DNA of 64,000 nucleotides from Ephemerocybe angulata (Eukaryota; Basidiomycota; Agaricomycetes; Agaricales; Psathyrellaceae). Positions 10,601 to 19,955 of this stretch are shown piece after piece (positions within the stretch are counted from its first letter, which is position 1; every line of letters begins with the position of its first letter). The translations under genes were made by a program, and so were the position numbers. Where the stretch lies: NCBI GenBank assembly GCA_013368325.1, contig JAACJK010000229.1, positions 186,001 to 250,000 on the forward strand. The letters are read 5' to 3'. The notes below the pieces were generated by a model. That model was not told the origin of the DNA. It worked only from the letters and a program-made list of their open reading frames with translations, and did no database searches.

Positions 10601-10888
10601 CGCGAAGGTCTTCCACAACGAATCGTCGTCTACACAGACAATACCAACACAGTCGACATATTCAACACGATGAATGCAAGTCCTAGATTGAATCCAATTC
10701 TACGACACGCCGTCGACCTTATGTTGGAAACACACCATCGTCTTAAAGTCCTCTACGTCCCTGGAAAGGACAACGTCATCGCCGACGCTCTCTCTCGCTT
10801 CGATTTCACTCGAGCTCGCACTCTTCGTCCTTGCATTGGTTTGGCTACATTTCAGCCCCCGCGTTTAGCGACGGGGGTAGCAGCCTAA
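7688..10888 (+). CDS. Gag N-terminus and reverse transcriptase-RNase H frame of DIRS-like element
   Basis: A 1,066-codon open frame. Residues 1-205 are Gag-like (charged, with ILERFRHRACTKEQAVGQL and an acidic stretch). Residues about 206-450 are merely open while the true Gag continues in another frame (8251-9072). From about residue 455 the frame encodes Pol: reverse transcriptase with FKVDVAEAYR and the catalytic YSDD at about residue 741 (nt 9908-9919), then DIRS-type RNase H (YCDASLRGMG, HEALCVLSALQW, VVYTDNTNTV, VPGKDNVIADALSR). Pol may be made independently from ATGs near 9029-9041, overlapping the Gag stop at 9070-9072, or by frameshifting. The product would copy element RNA to DNA. 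It ends in TAA directly joined to the ATG of the recombinase. Confidence 0.85.
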   Translation: MDDRNGSSSTSKLPLGPTRKRPDDPAGLKGSAEEIGREKERREFEREKSLEEEESLGFPRARHQSRFDFNGEVVEKAEGILERFRHRACTKEQAVGQLYQVFELSNGHEDEPERQRGFDEFCSQIEQEEELYRKAKGAGKRVANAGKSRVSENRRSHRLDDRSSETFDENDFVEDSGEFDSGGSDGDNPEPSTEANDESWNDLIFPGRMTRTSTSRSRSIQPASKHETSYSDSPEIQTSLSDRPRFQQSHPHSQIPSGPTSSKAYQSISTPCSRDCGSSVLLKRSMDAWGILRSNIPQLNQPKRSQMPRNGLQHGTERNERTGLYSNIVLKNWNSTATTSKGNSPRESRSLQERSSCSTNPSGNSLREDKPISSPTERREMGCTKPSCAPTGLKPRRLEASEDRGLEKGKERVHDSSAINSTRKEDVKGRMEVADTPTLARNAGREGMESMHVKLKEAENRNFVSRYLRYNDWGFSTPIKMSEWSLTARPLPDPPQHVLDDRDVTATLASHPHLFKIVTPVNVYRLQDLTSTHPNRPFVYSILKGLRHGFWPWATYPSDHPSTYETECPPPSTEEQRTFLLAQRDTELAKDRYSEGFDKLLPGMRNTPTFAVPKDGGLDLRMVTNHSKEPYSQNSMVDKTAMGKVPLDGMKVLGEEMISMRMKYPDEELIVFKVDVAEAYRILCMALRWQIKQVDTVDGLHYVNRCNVFGNTASQAVFIAFMALITWIVVNVRRINGLCAYSDDHFGIARKDDMEWYQPYGKLLPTSMAKLLVLWDELGIPHKEKKQVWGAPLTVIGISVDPNLMSLTLPQEGIKLLLHELDRWTSKSAYPAKNGCRLQQWQQLTGWLNWGFNVFPLLRPCLSNVYAKMKGKFWTQAPFRPNNAIRNDLSWARNHISQSTGVQLLESLHWHPSEAEYVIYCDASLRGMGFYVTGLSLGFYSATVPIQPIDDEFIFWHEALCVLSALQWVDDREGLPQRIVVYTDNTNTVDIFNTMNASPRLNPILRHAVDLMLETHHRLKVLYVPGKDNVIADALSRFDFTRARTLRPCIGLATFQPPRLATGVAA
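8251..9072 (+). CDS. Gag-like C-terminal part with CCCH and CCHC zinc motifs
   Basis: Open in frame +1 from after a stop at 8248-8250; there is no ATG at the front. It carries PPFPDSEWTNVIKGLPVNLD, typical of Gag-like proteins of basidiomycete DIRS elements, then a CCCH finger (C-x8-C-x6-C-x3-H, starting QCDKFNEKRGC) followed at once by a CCHC knuckle, CKKCGKGGHGEYAC. The N-terminal half of Gag is in the 7688 frame: a one-base backward shift at about 8300-8305 (C TTC CCT) would join the two as ...IFPWADDED. This is either a one-base deletion in this copy or a -1 translational frameshift. Likely role: RNA packaging in a cytoplasmic particle. Confidence 0.75.
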   Translation, partial: PGTINGGKRRKLERSDLPWADDEDKHVSFSLNPTCVETRNLLQRFTRDTDFVIRQAKISAIAPPFPDSEWTNVIKGLPVNLDTVLSGLWFKRPPQTKYGRLGDTSFEYSSAEPAKKVSNAAQWTAAWNRTKRAYRFVFKHRAEELEQYGDYIERQFSSRVPESAGKVILLDQSIREFIKGGQANLLTDREARDGLYEAIMCADGVEASSIGGFGGSRVGKGKGKGPRQQCDKFNEKRGCERKDGSCRYAHSCKKCGKGGHGEYACEAKGGGES

Positions 10889-10891
10889 ATG
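10856..10891 (+). promoter_or_regulatory. RNA hairpin before TAAATG stop-start junction
   Basis: CCCCCG (10856-10861) pairs with CGGGGG (10872-10877) around a 10-nt loop. Eight nucleotides later the Pol stop TAA (10886-10888) is followed without a gap by the recombinase ATG (10889-10891). The arrangement suggests coupled termination and re-initiation on one mRNA; this is inference from layout. Confidence 0.5.
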
Positions 10892-11902
10892 CCACATGTA
10901 CCATCTCCTCGTTCACGGCAGCCTGCCCGAACTCCATGGACGAAGGAGATGTTTGACGAGAGGCGTATTCTCGTCCTCGGGATGCGACTCGATCATTCAA
11001 CCAGGGCCACGTATAATTCAGCTTTCAACTCCTGGAAGGCTTTCACCAATCTTCATAACCTCGATCTCGAACCAACTTCTCAATCCTTCTCCGACTATAT
11101 CATGTTCATGTTGGACCACCTCAAAATGTCTACCGTGCACTCTTACTTATCAGGAATCGTTCAATACCTCGAACCCTTTTATCCGAACGCCCGCTCCGTT
11201 CGAAACTCACCTCTCGTCCGTGACACCATCATCGGGTCGAAACGTCTCCGCGGTCGCCCTACCGTACGCAAGGCACCTCTCACCACTACGATGATACAAC
11301 ACATCCAAAGCTTCATTCCACACTCTTATAATCATCTCCTCTTCAATACCATCATCGTCGTCGGCTTCCACGGCCTCTTACGTCTTGGCGATCTTTGTGA
11401 TCCGGGTCGAGCGGACCTTCGCAACCCCGCTAAGCACGCAAAACGATCCTCCGTCGTTGTTTCATCATCCTCCGTCGCCTTCCAGCACAAAGCCGACGCA
11501 TTCTTCGAGGGAAGCACTGTCCTTCTCAAGAACGTCTGGGAAGGCCTCGACGTCGTTCACATCTTCAAGCAATATCTTCAACAACGGGATCACCTCTTCC
11601 CCTTCTCGTCTCCGTTATGGATCACTGCAGCCGGATTCCCTCCATCACGCGCCTGGTTCATGCAGCGTCTTCACGCGTTACATTTCCCATCATCCATCTC
11701 AGGACAATCCATGCGTGCTGGAGGAGCTACTTCGATGGCAGAAATCGGCGTCCCTTCTCATATCATTCAAGGCATCGGACGGTGGTCTTCCGAAGCGTGG
11801 AAGATTTACGTCCGAAAACACCCAATCCTCCTTCACCACTTCGTAACCTATAAAACTCCCTCTACTCCTCATCATCACGGTAACCGTTCATCATCTCTCT
11901 AA
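10889..11902 (+). CDS. tyrosine recombinase of DIRS-like element
   Basis: 337 aa. The N-terminal half is a SAM-like core-binding region (STRATYNSAFNSWKAF, HSYLSGIVQYL). The catalytic half has the first arginine in HGLLRLGDL (R165), the second in SMRAGGATSMA (R276), W299 in GIGRWS and the nucleophile Y307 in WKIYV. The position three before R276, usually histidine in the HxxR box, is glutamine (QSMR), a possible weakening change or lineage feature. The enzyme would integrate the circular cDNA by strand exchange, so no target duplication is expected. The start codon abuts the Pol stop. Confidence 0.88.
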   Translation: MPHVPSPRSRQPARTPWTKEMFDERRILVLGMRLDHSTRATYNSAFNSWKAFTNLHNLDLEPTSQSFSDYIMFMLDHLKMSTVHSYLSGIVQYLEPFYPNARSVRNSPLVRDTIIGSKRLRGRPTVRKAPLTTTMIQHIQSFIPHSYNHLLFNTIIVVGFHGLLRLGDLCDPGRADLRNPAKHAKRSSVVVSSSSVAFQHKADAFFEGSTVLLKNVWEGLDVVHIFKQYLQQRDHLFPFSSPLWITAAGFPPSRAWFMQRLHALHFPSSISGQSMRAGGATSMAEIGVPSHIIQGIGRWSSEAWKIYVRKHPILLHHFVTYKTPSTPHHHGNRSSSL

Positions 11903-11992
11903 ATTTCTTTTTTCTTTGTCTTCTGATAGGAGTAGGAGGACCGTAGAGGTCGCCTCCCTTTTATGTATTCTAGATTATTCAGAATTTGATTT

Positions 11993-12025
11993 GCCCGGGG
12001 AGGACGAATTGTTGTCACCCCGGGC
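11993..12025 (+). terminator. GC-rich 3' hairpin after recombinase
   Basis: GCCCGGGG (11993-12000) is the exact reverse complement of CCCCGGGC (12018-12025), with a 17-nt loop. It lies about 90 nt past the recombinase stop, probably in the 3' untranslated or terminal region of the retroelement. A role in transcript ending or template switching is speculation. Confidence 0.4.
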
Positions 12026-12060
12026 TCCTTGCTATTTTCATCCCCGTGAACTTAACTGAC

Positions 12061-12482
12061 ATTGGTGGGAGAACCCAGTGCGGAGTCATGGGCGGACCTT
12101 AAATGGCGTCACGTGAACGGCCCGTGCGCAAGACGTGGCCATATAACCCTGGGACGCGACGCGTCGCACATCCCTCACTCTTCCTTCCTTCCCCCCACTT
12201 CCTCCCACTCACTTCGTCCCTTCCGCTGTATCCTCCAGCCTCACGCCTTGCTACAGCCTCTCGGCGCTGCCCACGACCTCGACGCATGCGAGCTCAACGA
12301 TCCCGAGCGAACTCGGACGTCCCTGCCCAGCGATTTCCCAGCGAAGTTCGACCCCCCACAGGCAAGTCGGTGATTCAATATCTCGTTTCGACGAAATCAC
12401 GACCCCGCCCAGCGAGAATCAACGCCAGAGACCAATTCGACCCACAGGCGACGACCCCATATCGCTACGGCGATATCGCCCC
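12061..12482. other. gene-free; GC-rich promoter-like block
   Basis: Contains GGCCCGTGCGCA (12119-12130), a CATATAA box and ACGCGTCG followed by pyrimidine-rich sequence (TTCCTTCCTTCC). The same order of words recurs at about 57,840-57,940. No coding frame is recognised. Confidence 0.4.
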
Positions 12483-12957
12483 CAGCGCACACTGCGCAGG
12501 GAGTTTTGTCATCCCCTGCGTCACCTCAGCTCGGTGCCATCTACTAAGAAAACTTGTTTCTAACTGTGAGACTCTCGACACCTCCAATTCGGTTGTGCTC
12601 GAGGTCGCGAAGATGACTCCATATCTCGGCAGCTCCCTCAAGGCGCTAGGTCTCCACGTCGGAGCCCGTATTTCATTTATTACGTACGCCCCCATCCCCC
12701 TTCTCCTGCGACCTTATAGTCTAACATTACGACGCTAGATATTGGTTCCCCAATCAGCATCCGGACGCCTGCGCCTCTCACCGTGGAGCCGACCCCCTTC
12801 ATACTTTTCAAGGGGATCAAGGAGACCGAGCTGGGCATGTGGTCTGACGCTTTGGAGCGGTCGTCAGGCGTTGGGTAGAGGTGGTTGATGTGGACTCGGA
12901 GAGGAATGACCCGGGGCTGTTCAGGGTCATTGAATGGGGCGGAATGGAGGTTGTGTA
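12483..12957 (+). pseudogene. C-terminal fragment of UBL-IYLYP gene
   Basis: Nucleotide similarity to the intact gene at 36,111 begins near ACTGCGCAGGGA (compare 37,036) and runs through [15 protein letters not shown], an intron, LTVEPTP and the tail [14 protein letters not shown] to the stop, then some 80 nt into the 3' UTR. The last exon has deletions (the YVALRF stretch is lost) and an internal frame break around 12,877. It is a dead, fairly recent partial duplicate. Confidence 0.8.
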
Positions 12958-13273
12958 GGGATCGCACGCGGCACGATGACCATCTGGGAATATCTAAAGT
13001 GTATGTTTATCAATGTACTTTTCTTCTGTCTCACTAAGCTGCCCAATTGACATCTCGCGATTCACGGGCTTATATTAACATGCTTGCCAGGATCCTCCGC
13101 GTCGCCCTGAGTCATATCCAACTGCGGGCCCAGACGCTGGGAGCCACTATAAGCACCAAGATCCCAAAAGGTGGGGTACGTCTATCGCGTCTGGATTATC
13201 TTTTCGATTTCAATATCCGATGTCTTGTGAGATCGTAGATGCTGACGCCTATCTCGACTTGATCTCGATGTTC
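12958..13273. other. gene-free stretch
   Basis: The first ~90 bases resemble the 3' UTR of the UBL-IYLYP gene. Nothing further is recognised. Confidence 0.4.
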
Positions 13274-13467
13274 TCAGGTATATGGCTGAAAGGAAGAGGT
13301 CAACGGGTTCGTCTTCGCTTCGTCAGCCGGTATTTTCACCACCGGCAGGCGTATGCCGTCGTAAAGTAACCCTCGCAGACCCTCGGGCAAGACCTCAACC
13401 TCCAAGACCTCAACATCTTCTCCTTCGAACTCGGTCGACTCTGAACTTTGAAGAACAGAGTGTGATT
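13274..13467 (-). pseudogene. possible N-terminal-exon remnant of UBL-IYLYP family, cut by outer Helitron
   Basis: Minus-strand reading gives VLQSSESTEFEGEDVEV followed by LPEGL..DGIRLPVVKIP. This resembles the second exon of paralogues (FWSSELPGCEGEEIEI ... HKLIVKL; and LPEILDDGIRKLVVKV). The fragment ends exactly where the outer Helitron-like element begins; a partner on its far side (from 35,887) could not be recognised with confidence. Confidence 0.4.
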
Positions 13468-13480
13468 TACGAGTCTTTAC
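13468..13480 (+). repeat. left terminal inverted repeat, outer Helitron-like element
   Basis: TACGAGTCTTTAC; exact reverse complement of 35874-35886. It shares the TACGAGTC core with the inner element's terminus. Confidence 0.85.
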
Positions 13481-13732
13481 GTAAGGAAAGCTCGTTTTTC
13501 TCGACCTCTTAGCGACCAGCAACTCATAACCGATGCCCATTAGGAAGGAGCCCAGACCGGTCGCTTCCCTTTTTGGACATTTGCCTGTGCTTGGCTCATA
13601 ATTACTTTGTTTGGTTCTAAGCATGTAGCCGTCCCTCGCGGGCCAACTTCGCGCTCATTCCAAATCTAAGCCTATTTCACTGCGCTGAAAGCAGAGGTTC
13701 TGTGCTGTCTAAGTCAATCATATGCATGCAAA

Positions 13733-16510
13733 GTGCTTTCAGTCCCTTTTCTGCGTCGACATTATCCAACCCAATGGGCGGATGATGAACCATTTATCTT
13801 TCTATGCACTCAGCCTCTTACGGATACCTGGAACTTTTTAGCTAACCAACCTAATCATCTTGCAGTTCAGTTACCTCTCGACGCCTTGATGCCTGTTATG
13901 ACAATTCCTACACTCAAGCTCTTAGCTTGTCAGTATAACCTCAATGTATATAGCAATGAGCGTAAAAAGAAATTAATGGAAGATCAGATTAGAAAGGCTA
14001 TAGCTGAGCGAGGAATTATGATCTGGTCAATATTCCAAAAAACAGCCGTACTTCAGAAGTTACCCCCCGTTCGTCGACGTCGCGTGAATAAGAAATTCAC
14101 TCAAAATGACATGGCTGCAAATGCCTCAGACCAGGCCAGAGCTCTGGATGAAACCCGCAACAAAGGTCCAGTTCCTGGTAGCTTCCCTCCGCCTCCTGCA
14201 TCTGAGGAGTTACAGCGGAGAATAATTCAGAGGTTTTGTAGCGACTTGGACCCAGCAAATTTCGAAGAGGGTGGCTGCGGCGTGTGTGGACAACTTGTTC
14301 CTCTCAAGGACTTACACCTATTCAGTAAGCGCCAACTTGACATAACGTGCCTCTCTGTTCCTGATGTCACCCGCAAGGAGCGCTACAGAATAGACGCACC
14401 GATTGAAAGCATAGAAGGGCCAGCGATTCTACCGCAGTGTCCATATATATGCGTGCCATGTGAACTTGAATTGGGCAAGGGAAAAGTGCCGCAATACTCT
14501 CTAGCTAATGGGCTCTGGCTTGGTGAAGTTCCAAAGGTGCTACAGGAGCTCACATTTGCGGAGAAGATGCTAGTCGCCAGAGTTCGTCATAACAGAACTG
14601 TTGTACGCGTAGCATCTGGTCGTGCCAAAATGATCGCAAATGCAATTATGTTTGCAAATCCCACTGTTAAAGTTTATCAGAGCCTTCCGCCACCGAAAGA
14701 AGAGGTCGAGGAGATGCTAGCCTTCATCTTTATTGGAAGTGTCAAGCCAACGGAGCTGGAGTTCAAGCGAAGCCCGATGCTAGTGAGGCGAAACCATGTT
14801 GCTCGAGCCTTGGAGTGGCTTAAGCTCAACCATGCTGACTACGCGGACTTGGTCATCTCAACAAGGGATCTAGATTCATACCCTTTGAATGGAGTGCCGG
14901 TCGACCCAGAGTTCCATCAAGTGACTCACGATGCAACGGATAAAGATCCCCTTGAGATGAGCAAGCATGAAACAGACATTGAGCAAGGAACGAAAGAAGG
15001 TCCATGTCCCTTCGTTGTTCGAGGATTGACTGGCCCAGAGTATCTCAAACTTTCAATGAAGCAATTAAAGGCACAGGCTATCAAGCATCTCGAAACAGGA
15101 AAAATGCTCGGGGTGGGGCACGAGGCTACACCACAGTCAATGTATCATAATCCTCAAGCATACCCTCAAATGTTCCCATGGTTATTCCCTTATGGCTTAG
15201 GAGGAATCGGGCAAGACAGGCATGCGAAACTCATGTAAGAGAAGGAGCATAAGCGCCGGCTTCTGATGTATCACGATAAACGGTTTCAAACTGATATGTA
15301 CTTTCCAATGATTGCATTCAATCATGAGCAAATGAAGTCTAATGTTACAGGTAGTTTCCTGTTTGCAAAACGCAAGGACTTCGAGGCTATGTCCCAGCGC
15401 ATCGCAACAATGAAACCTGATGTCCTGGCTTCAGTCGCTGAGAGAATGAGTAGAGGAGGTGGATTCAAGCCACAAACTGAGCAAGAGAAGGCCTGTTACA
15501 CCCTCCTTGAGGATATCGACCATGTTGGTGCATTTTCTGATGGATTCCTTACTAGCAAAAAGCGGATGAAGAATGAGATATGGGCGCTAATTGCAGCGAA
15601 GGGGGCGCCTAACTGGTTCATTACGTTTTCTCCAACTGATAGTCGGCACCCTCTCTGCCTATACTTTGCAGATAACGATATCACATTCTCTCCTGAAATC
15701 CGAGGGTCAGAGGAGAGAGATCAGTTAATACTGAAAAATCCGGTTGCGGCAGCGAGGTTTTTCCATGTCCTTGTCCAACTAGTTATAAAACATGTACTTG
15801 GATTTGAATCCGACACTCCTGGCATTTGCGGAGACCACTCCGCACACTATGGAACCGTGGAGCAACAGGGGAGACTTACACTCCATCTACACCTGATGCT
15901 TTGGATAAAGAATTCCCTGTCTCCGCAGGAGATTAGAGACCGCCTCATGAGCGAGGATGGGGAATTTCAGAAGGAGTTGATTGCTTATCTAGAGGCCGCG
16001 CACAAGGGAGAATTCCACACAGGTTCAAAGGACCATGTCAAGGCTGAAGTAAATGCGAAAGTAGCGTCTAACCCTCTGGGCGACCCAAAAGGCTACCAAG
16101 ATCCTACGATGACGCTACCAAGAGCACCTCCTTCTCACACATGTACTCACGCCACAACTAATATTCTTGATCCTGATTGTTCACAGTGCCAGGAAATTAT
16201 TTCCTGGACCAAGGAGTTCCATGAAGAAACTGACGATATTCTTCTACGTTCAAACGTTCATTCATGCAGAGTTCAGCGAAAGTTGGGAGATAGCGACTTT
16301 AAAACGGTAGATAAATCTAAAGAGGCCTCTGATTTGACGATGCAAACGACTGCGAAAGGATGTTTGGACAAAGATGGTGTCTGCGCAGCCAGATTTCCTC
16401 GACCCATTGTTGAAAAGACATCTGTAGACAAGGAAGATGGACACATTACAATGAAGAAGGGAGAAGAGTGGACAAATACATTTACTCCTGTGCTGACCTT
16501 TCTGTTGAGA
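13733..16510 (+). pseudogene. Helitron Rep, N-terminal half, outer element
   Basis: One frame interrupted by a single TAA at 15236-15238 (after GIGQDRHAKLM); reading continues in the same frame as EKEHKRRLLMYHDKRF, matching the intact inner copy. No ATG opens it, so the start is unresolved (first codon of the open stretch is GTG). It contains the N-terminal cysteine region (CGVCGQLVPL, CPYICVPCELELGKG) of the type annotated DUF6570, then the Helitron-like N domain with the HUH motif HLHLMLW (about 15,880-15,900). Similarity to the inner element stops at ...MKKGEEWTNTFTPVLTFLLR, just before the catalytic tyrosines. Rep would nick and rejoin DNA during rolling-circle transposition; this copy cannot. 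Confidence 0.85.
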
Positions 16511-19500
16511 TTCCTTGGCCATTTATGGCAAGGGCACTTTTCCGCGGCGGTTTCGGCGCCAAGCTTTTTTTCAGATTCAGGCATCGTGACCGTGGGAGTG
16601 CCGTCAGCTGATCTCAAACGGTTACAGGGCTACACCGGCAACCGGTACCTCCTCTCTGTCAAGTCTCATACCTCTAGCTATAGTCGTCGCGTTAACCGGT
16701 ATGTACCGCCATACAATGTTATTCCGTACGTACGCCATCCACCACATGCACCGCTTATCTTGCTAATATACTAGACTACATAGATCTGAGCGTCCGCAGG
16801 AGCGCCTATTGACTGCGTACCTAGCCGCCCGTCCATCCTCCACCTCCCAGATTCGTTGTCGCGTCCAACGACGCATGTGTCCTGAAAACCTAAGCCGAGG
16901 TGAGCACGACATCCATATGTCCTAGCCACTGCTCACCACTCAATTCCAGCCCCGACCGACAACCTCTCGTCACCACGCGCATAAGCCCAACGGCTCCAAA
17001 CCACCCTGCACCGACGAGGCATGATGACGAACGCAAGCGACGCCGTCCAGAGCAGCGATAACGGTGTGTGCCCATTGCACTTCGGACCCTATCAACATGC
17101 AGTACACGCCCACGATCGGATCTACACCTCCCATCGTCAATAATGGACGGACGGGGCATGCAGAGAGGTGAGCACCCCATATTGCGCAAGGCTGGTTCTC
17201 CTACTCACCTGCCGCCCTATCCGCCTTCCAGACCTCGCTCCCCACGACGACCCGGCCGATCCTCCGCCATCTTGTCCTAATATGTGCTTACCATCAGCAA
17301 TACAAAGCAGGGAGGGTCGAAATCGAGCAAAATGGCGCGAGGCGGAACTCCAGGAACACGACGGCTCCGTGCAAGCGCCGCCAAAGGTGAGTAGCTGATC
17401 CGCAATGACGGGGAAGCGCACTGACCTCGAGCACCAGCCAATACAAGTATCCGGCACCGACACCAGCCCAGACGAGAGGGATGGAAGTGAGTGGTGGTGT
17501 GGAAGACACGAAACGGCAGGGGGAGATAGGTGGGAGGACACTGGGAAAGTGTCTCGACGCTCGCTGCGACGATTGGTGGGCCAGGATGAGTGGGTGGGTG
17601 AGATGTCCTCGTCCCAACAAGTTTCCTGTATGCGGAGGACGACAATGGGCGGATATGAACGAGCGGTTTGACTTTGGGGGGAGGATCGGGGTCAGAAGCA
17701 AGGTGGAGGCTGTGGGACAGAGGGCGAATCGAGAGGTGAGTCTATTCTCTCAATTCCTTTTCATCTTTTGGGATATTCAATCCTTTCTTTCCTCAGCTCT
17801 CTCGCGCATCCGTTCGGTCATTCATACCGACGCTAACCTCCCACGCCTTGGACACGCACCAACGTCTGGGCCCCTCGACGCGTTCAAACCCACGTCCATG
17901 ACACGGTGACTCACACGACGGAGAACGCCCCCGGGCTCAGCAACGCGATCGAATGCAAGGCGGCACGCGCTGTCTACGCGAAAAGGTGAGCCCTGCACAT
18001 TGTATAAGATCCAGTTGACTCTACCAACCTCCGCGTAGCGCCGACTCAAGCCACAACAACGGCGCAGCACGAGAGTCAAACGAGAGTAAGACGGCACACG
18101 CCCTCTACGCATACGACTTGTTTGACTGTCCTGACCTTGGCTATAGCCGACTGCGCCAAACCGACGACACTAACGATTGCTAGAGGGCCCCCTTCAATGA
18201 ACGTGAGTCCAGAACCTTATCATATCTTCCTCACGCAGCACGCTTACCTCAAACCCAGCTCCCGCGTGCACGACGTCAAGACGGCTGCACAAGACCACCC
18301 ACGAAGAGCCCACGATCAACAGCCTCGCAGAGGACAAGCTGCTCACCGACGCCGAGCATAACCGGGTCGTATCCACCGCCTCCAGTGCAACCGACGAAGC
18401 CCCACCACCTGCGAACGCCGAGAATCGGGCGTCAGACAGGTAGATCTGGTAACAGACGGGGGCCGCCTGTGCCATGACTGGAGAAGAGGAATGAAGGTAA
18501 GCAAGTCGGTTCAAGGCTTTGGATGTGGCAACTCACCGGAATTCAGCAAATCCGCCATACAACTCGCCCCGACATTTGCCACGGTCAAACAACGCCCCCA
18601 CTTTCGAGACACGCCAGACGCACACAGGCGACGACTACGATGGCGCGGTGAGCTTCGTATCATGTTCGGTCAGTTGGATGTACGTACTTTCTTAATAAAT
18701 GAACTGGTTTTCGGTTCAGAAGTCCTGGGTGGATCCTCGGATTTGAATTGACGAGTGAGTCGAGTGAATTTACTGACCAATCGTGTACTGACCTCCGTGG
18801 TGCTGCTGCGACCAAGAACGGTTAGAGAATCTTGGTGAGTCAGTCGACCTGTTTAGAATGGGTTCACAGGCCCGTCGTTCGTACGCGCGCTCGGACTTCG
18901 GCGCTGTGGCGACTATATTTGGTCAATATCCCAAGACTGCGGCGGCGGGTAGACCTTTCATGGTATCAGCAGTCAGTGTCTCGTGGGGTGCGCTAGTCAA
19001 GCTATGAATGTACCTTCTGAACAATAAACCGGTTTTTGCTTCGTGGTGGCTTGAATAGTAAACAAAGCTAACTGACGATGTACTTTCAGGCTAAGTTTTA
19101 ATGAAAGCAGGTGTATTGCTGTAGGCGGGTCAGCGTGTTGTACGTCGTGCTCTGTTCTTAAAACCGACCTTTGTCGTCGTGGTCGGTGATTCCGCCCCCA
19201 ATTCGGCGATGCACTCTGTGAGTCGTTTGGTTTTTTAGCTGTTTCGGCACCTTGCTCGCGTTTCACGCACGATGCACTGGCTCTAGGAAACGGTTTTGGG
19301 GTAGCCGCCGTCAGGTCCAGTTCTATGGTCTCGGGTGGGCGTTCTGCACGACTATGGTACATCTCAATCCACGCTTCATCTCTAGAGACATCTATGCTTG
19401 ATTTCATTTGTATAGGGAACACTCAGTATGAATATTCTCCGCAGTTCTAGCGGTCACCGGGAGAAGCGTACGGTGTGATGCGTCGTGCTCACTCCCTCGG

Positions 19501-19955
19501 CTCTCTGTGCCACACGAAACAATCTATCGGCCTTTGAGAGGACCATCCCAGTAGTATTGGTCTCTATTCTGTAGCTCACACAACTCAATAAACTCCTTAG
19601 TTTTCGGAATCACAATGCAAAATCCGATTGGCAGCACAAGGCGAGGGCTCAAAACTGGGTAAGACTCGATGCGAGGCTCGACGACGACAAGTTTTCGCCA
19701 CCTCCACCGGCGTAGACACACGACCGCGACGACGATGGCACGTGCATCGCCGATGCCCCTGCGCAAACAGGACGTCAGCAACTCCCTCAACTCCTTCACA
19801 GACGCCGGGGCCCGGCAAACGCACCATGAGCTCGCTGGCTCGATCCCACCTGGCGGTCGCTCCTCCCAACAACACCGTCAGCATGTGAATCCGGCACAAT
19901 GAACTCGTGCGCTCACCTCGCGCCCAAGACCGACGATGACTAATGAACATGACTC
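16511..19955. other. 3.4-kb foreign block replacing about 130 codons of Rep
   Basis: The two Rep halves stop and resume at about 16,510 and 19,956; the inner element has about 400 nt of coding sequence at the same place. The block is GC-rich compared with its flanks, has no recognisable long coding region, and is sprinkled with exon-edge-like words (GAGGTGAGC at several places, pyrimidine tracts ending in CAG). Short imperfect repeats occur around 18,670-19,100 (TGTAC..TTCT..AA.AATAAA). No inverted ends or target duplication were found. It may be captured genomic fragments. Confidence 0.5.

Larger units (their letters stand above)
7392..12060 (+). mobile_element. DIRS-like tyrosine-recombinase retroelement (ends approximate)
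   Basis: The gene order Gag-like, reverse transcriptase plus RNase H, then tyrosine recombinase, with no aspartic protease and no DDE integrase, is the signature of DIRS-order retroelements. The left limit is where similarity to the UBL-IYLYP pseudogene stops (7391); the right limit is arbitrary, after the 3' hairpin. I could not find the inverted terminal repeats or split direct repeats expected of DIRS or Ngaro/PAT groups, so the true ends are unresolved. Confidence 0.75.

Noticed and set aside
7392..12060. Long terminal repeats flanking the retroelement
   Set aside because: Only weak shared words (TCACC..GGGCT) between 7,460-7,500 and 11,980-12,030; not enough for direct or inverted repeats.
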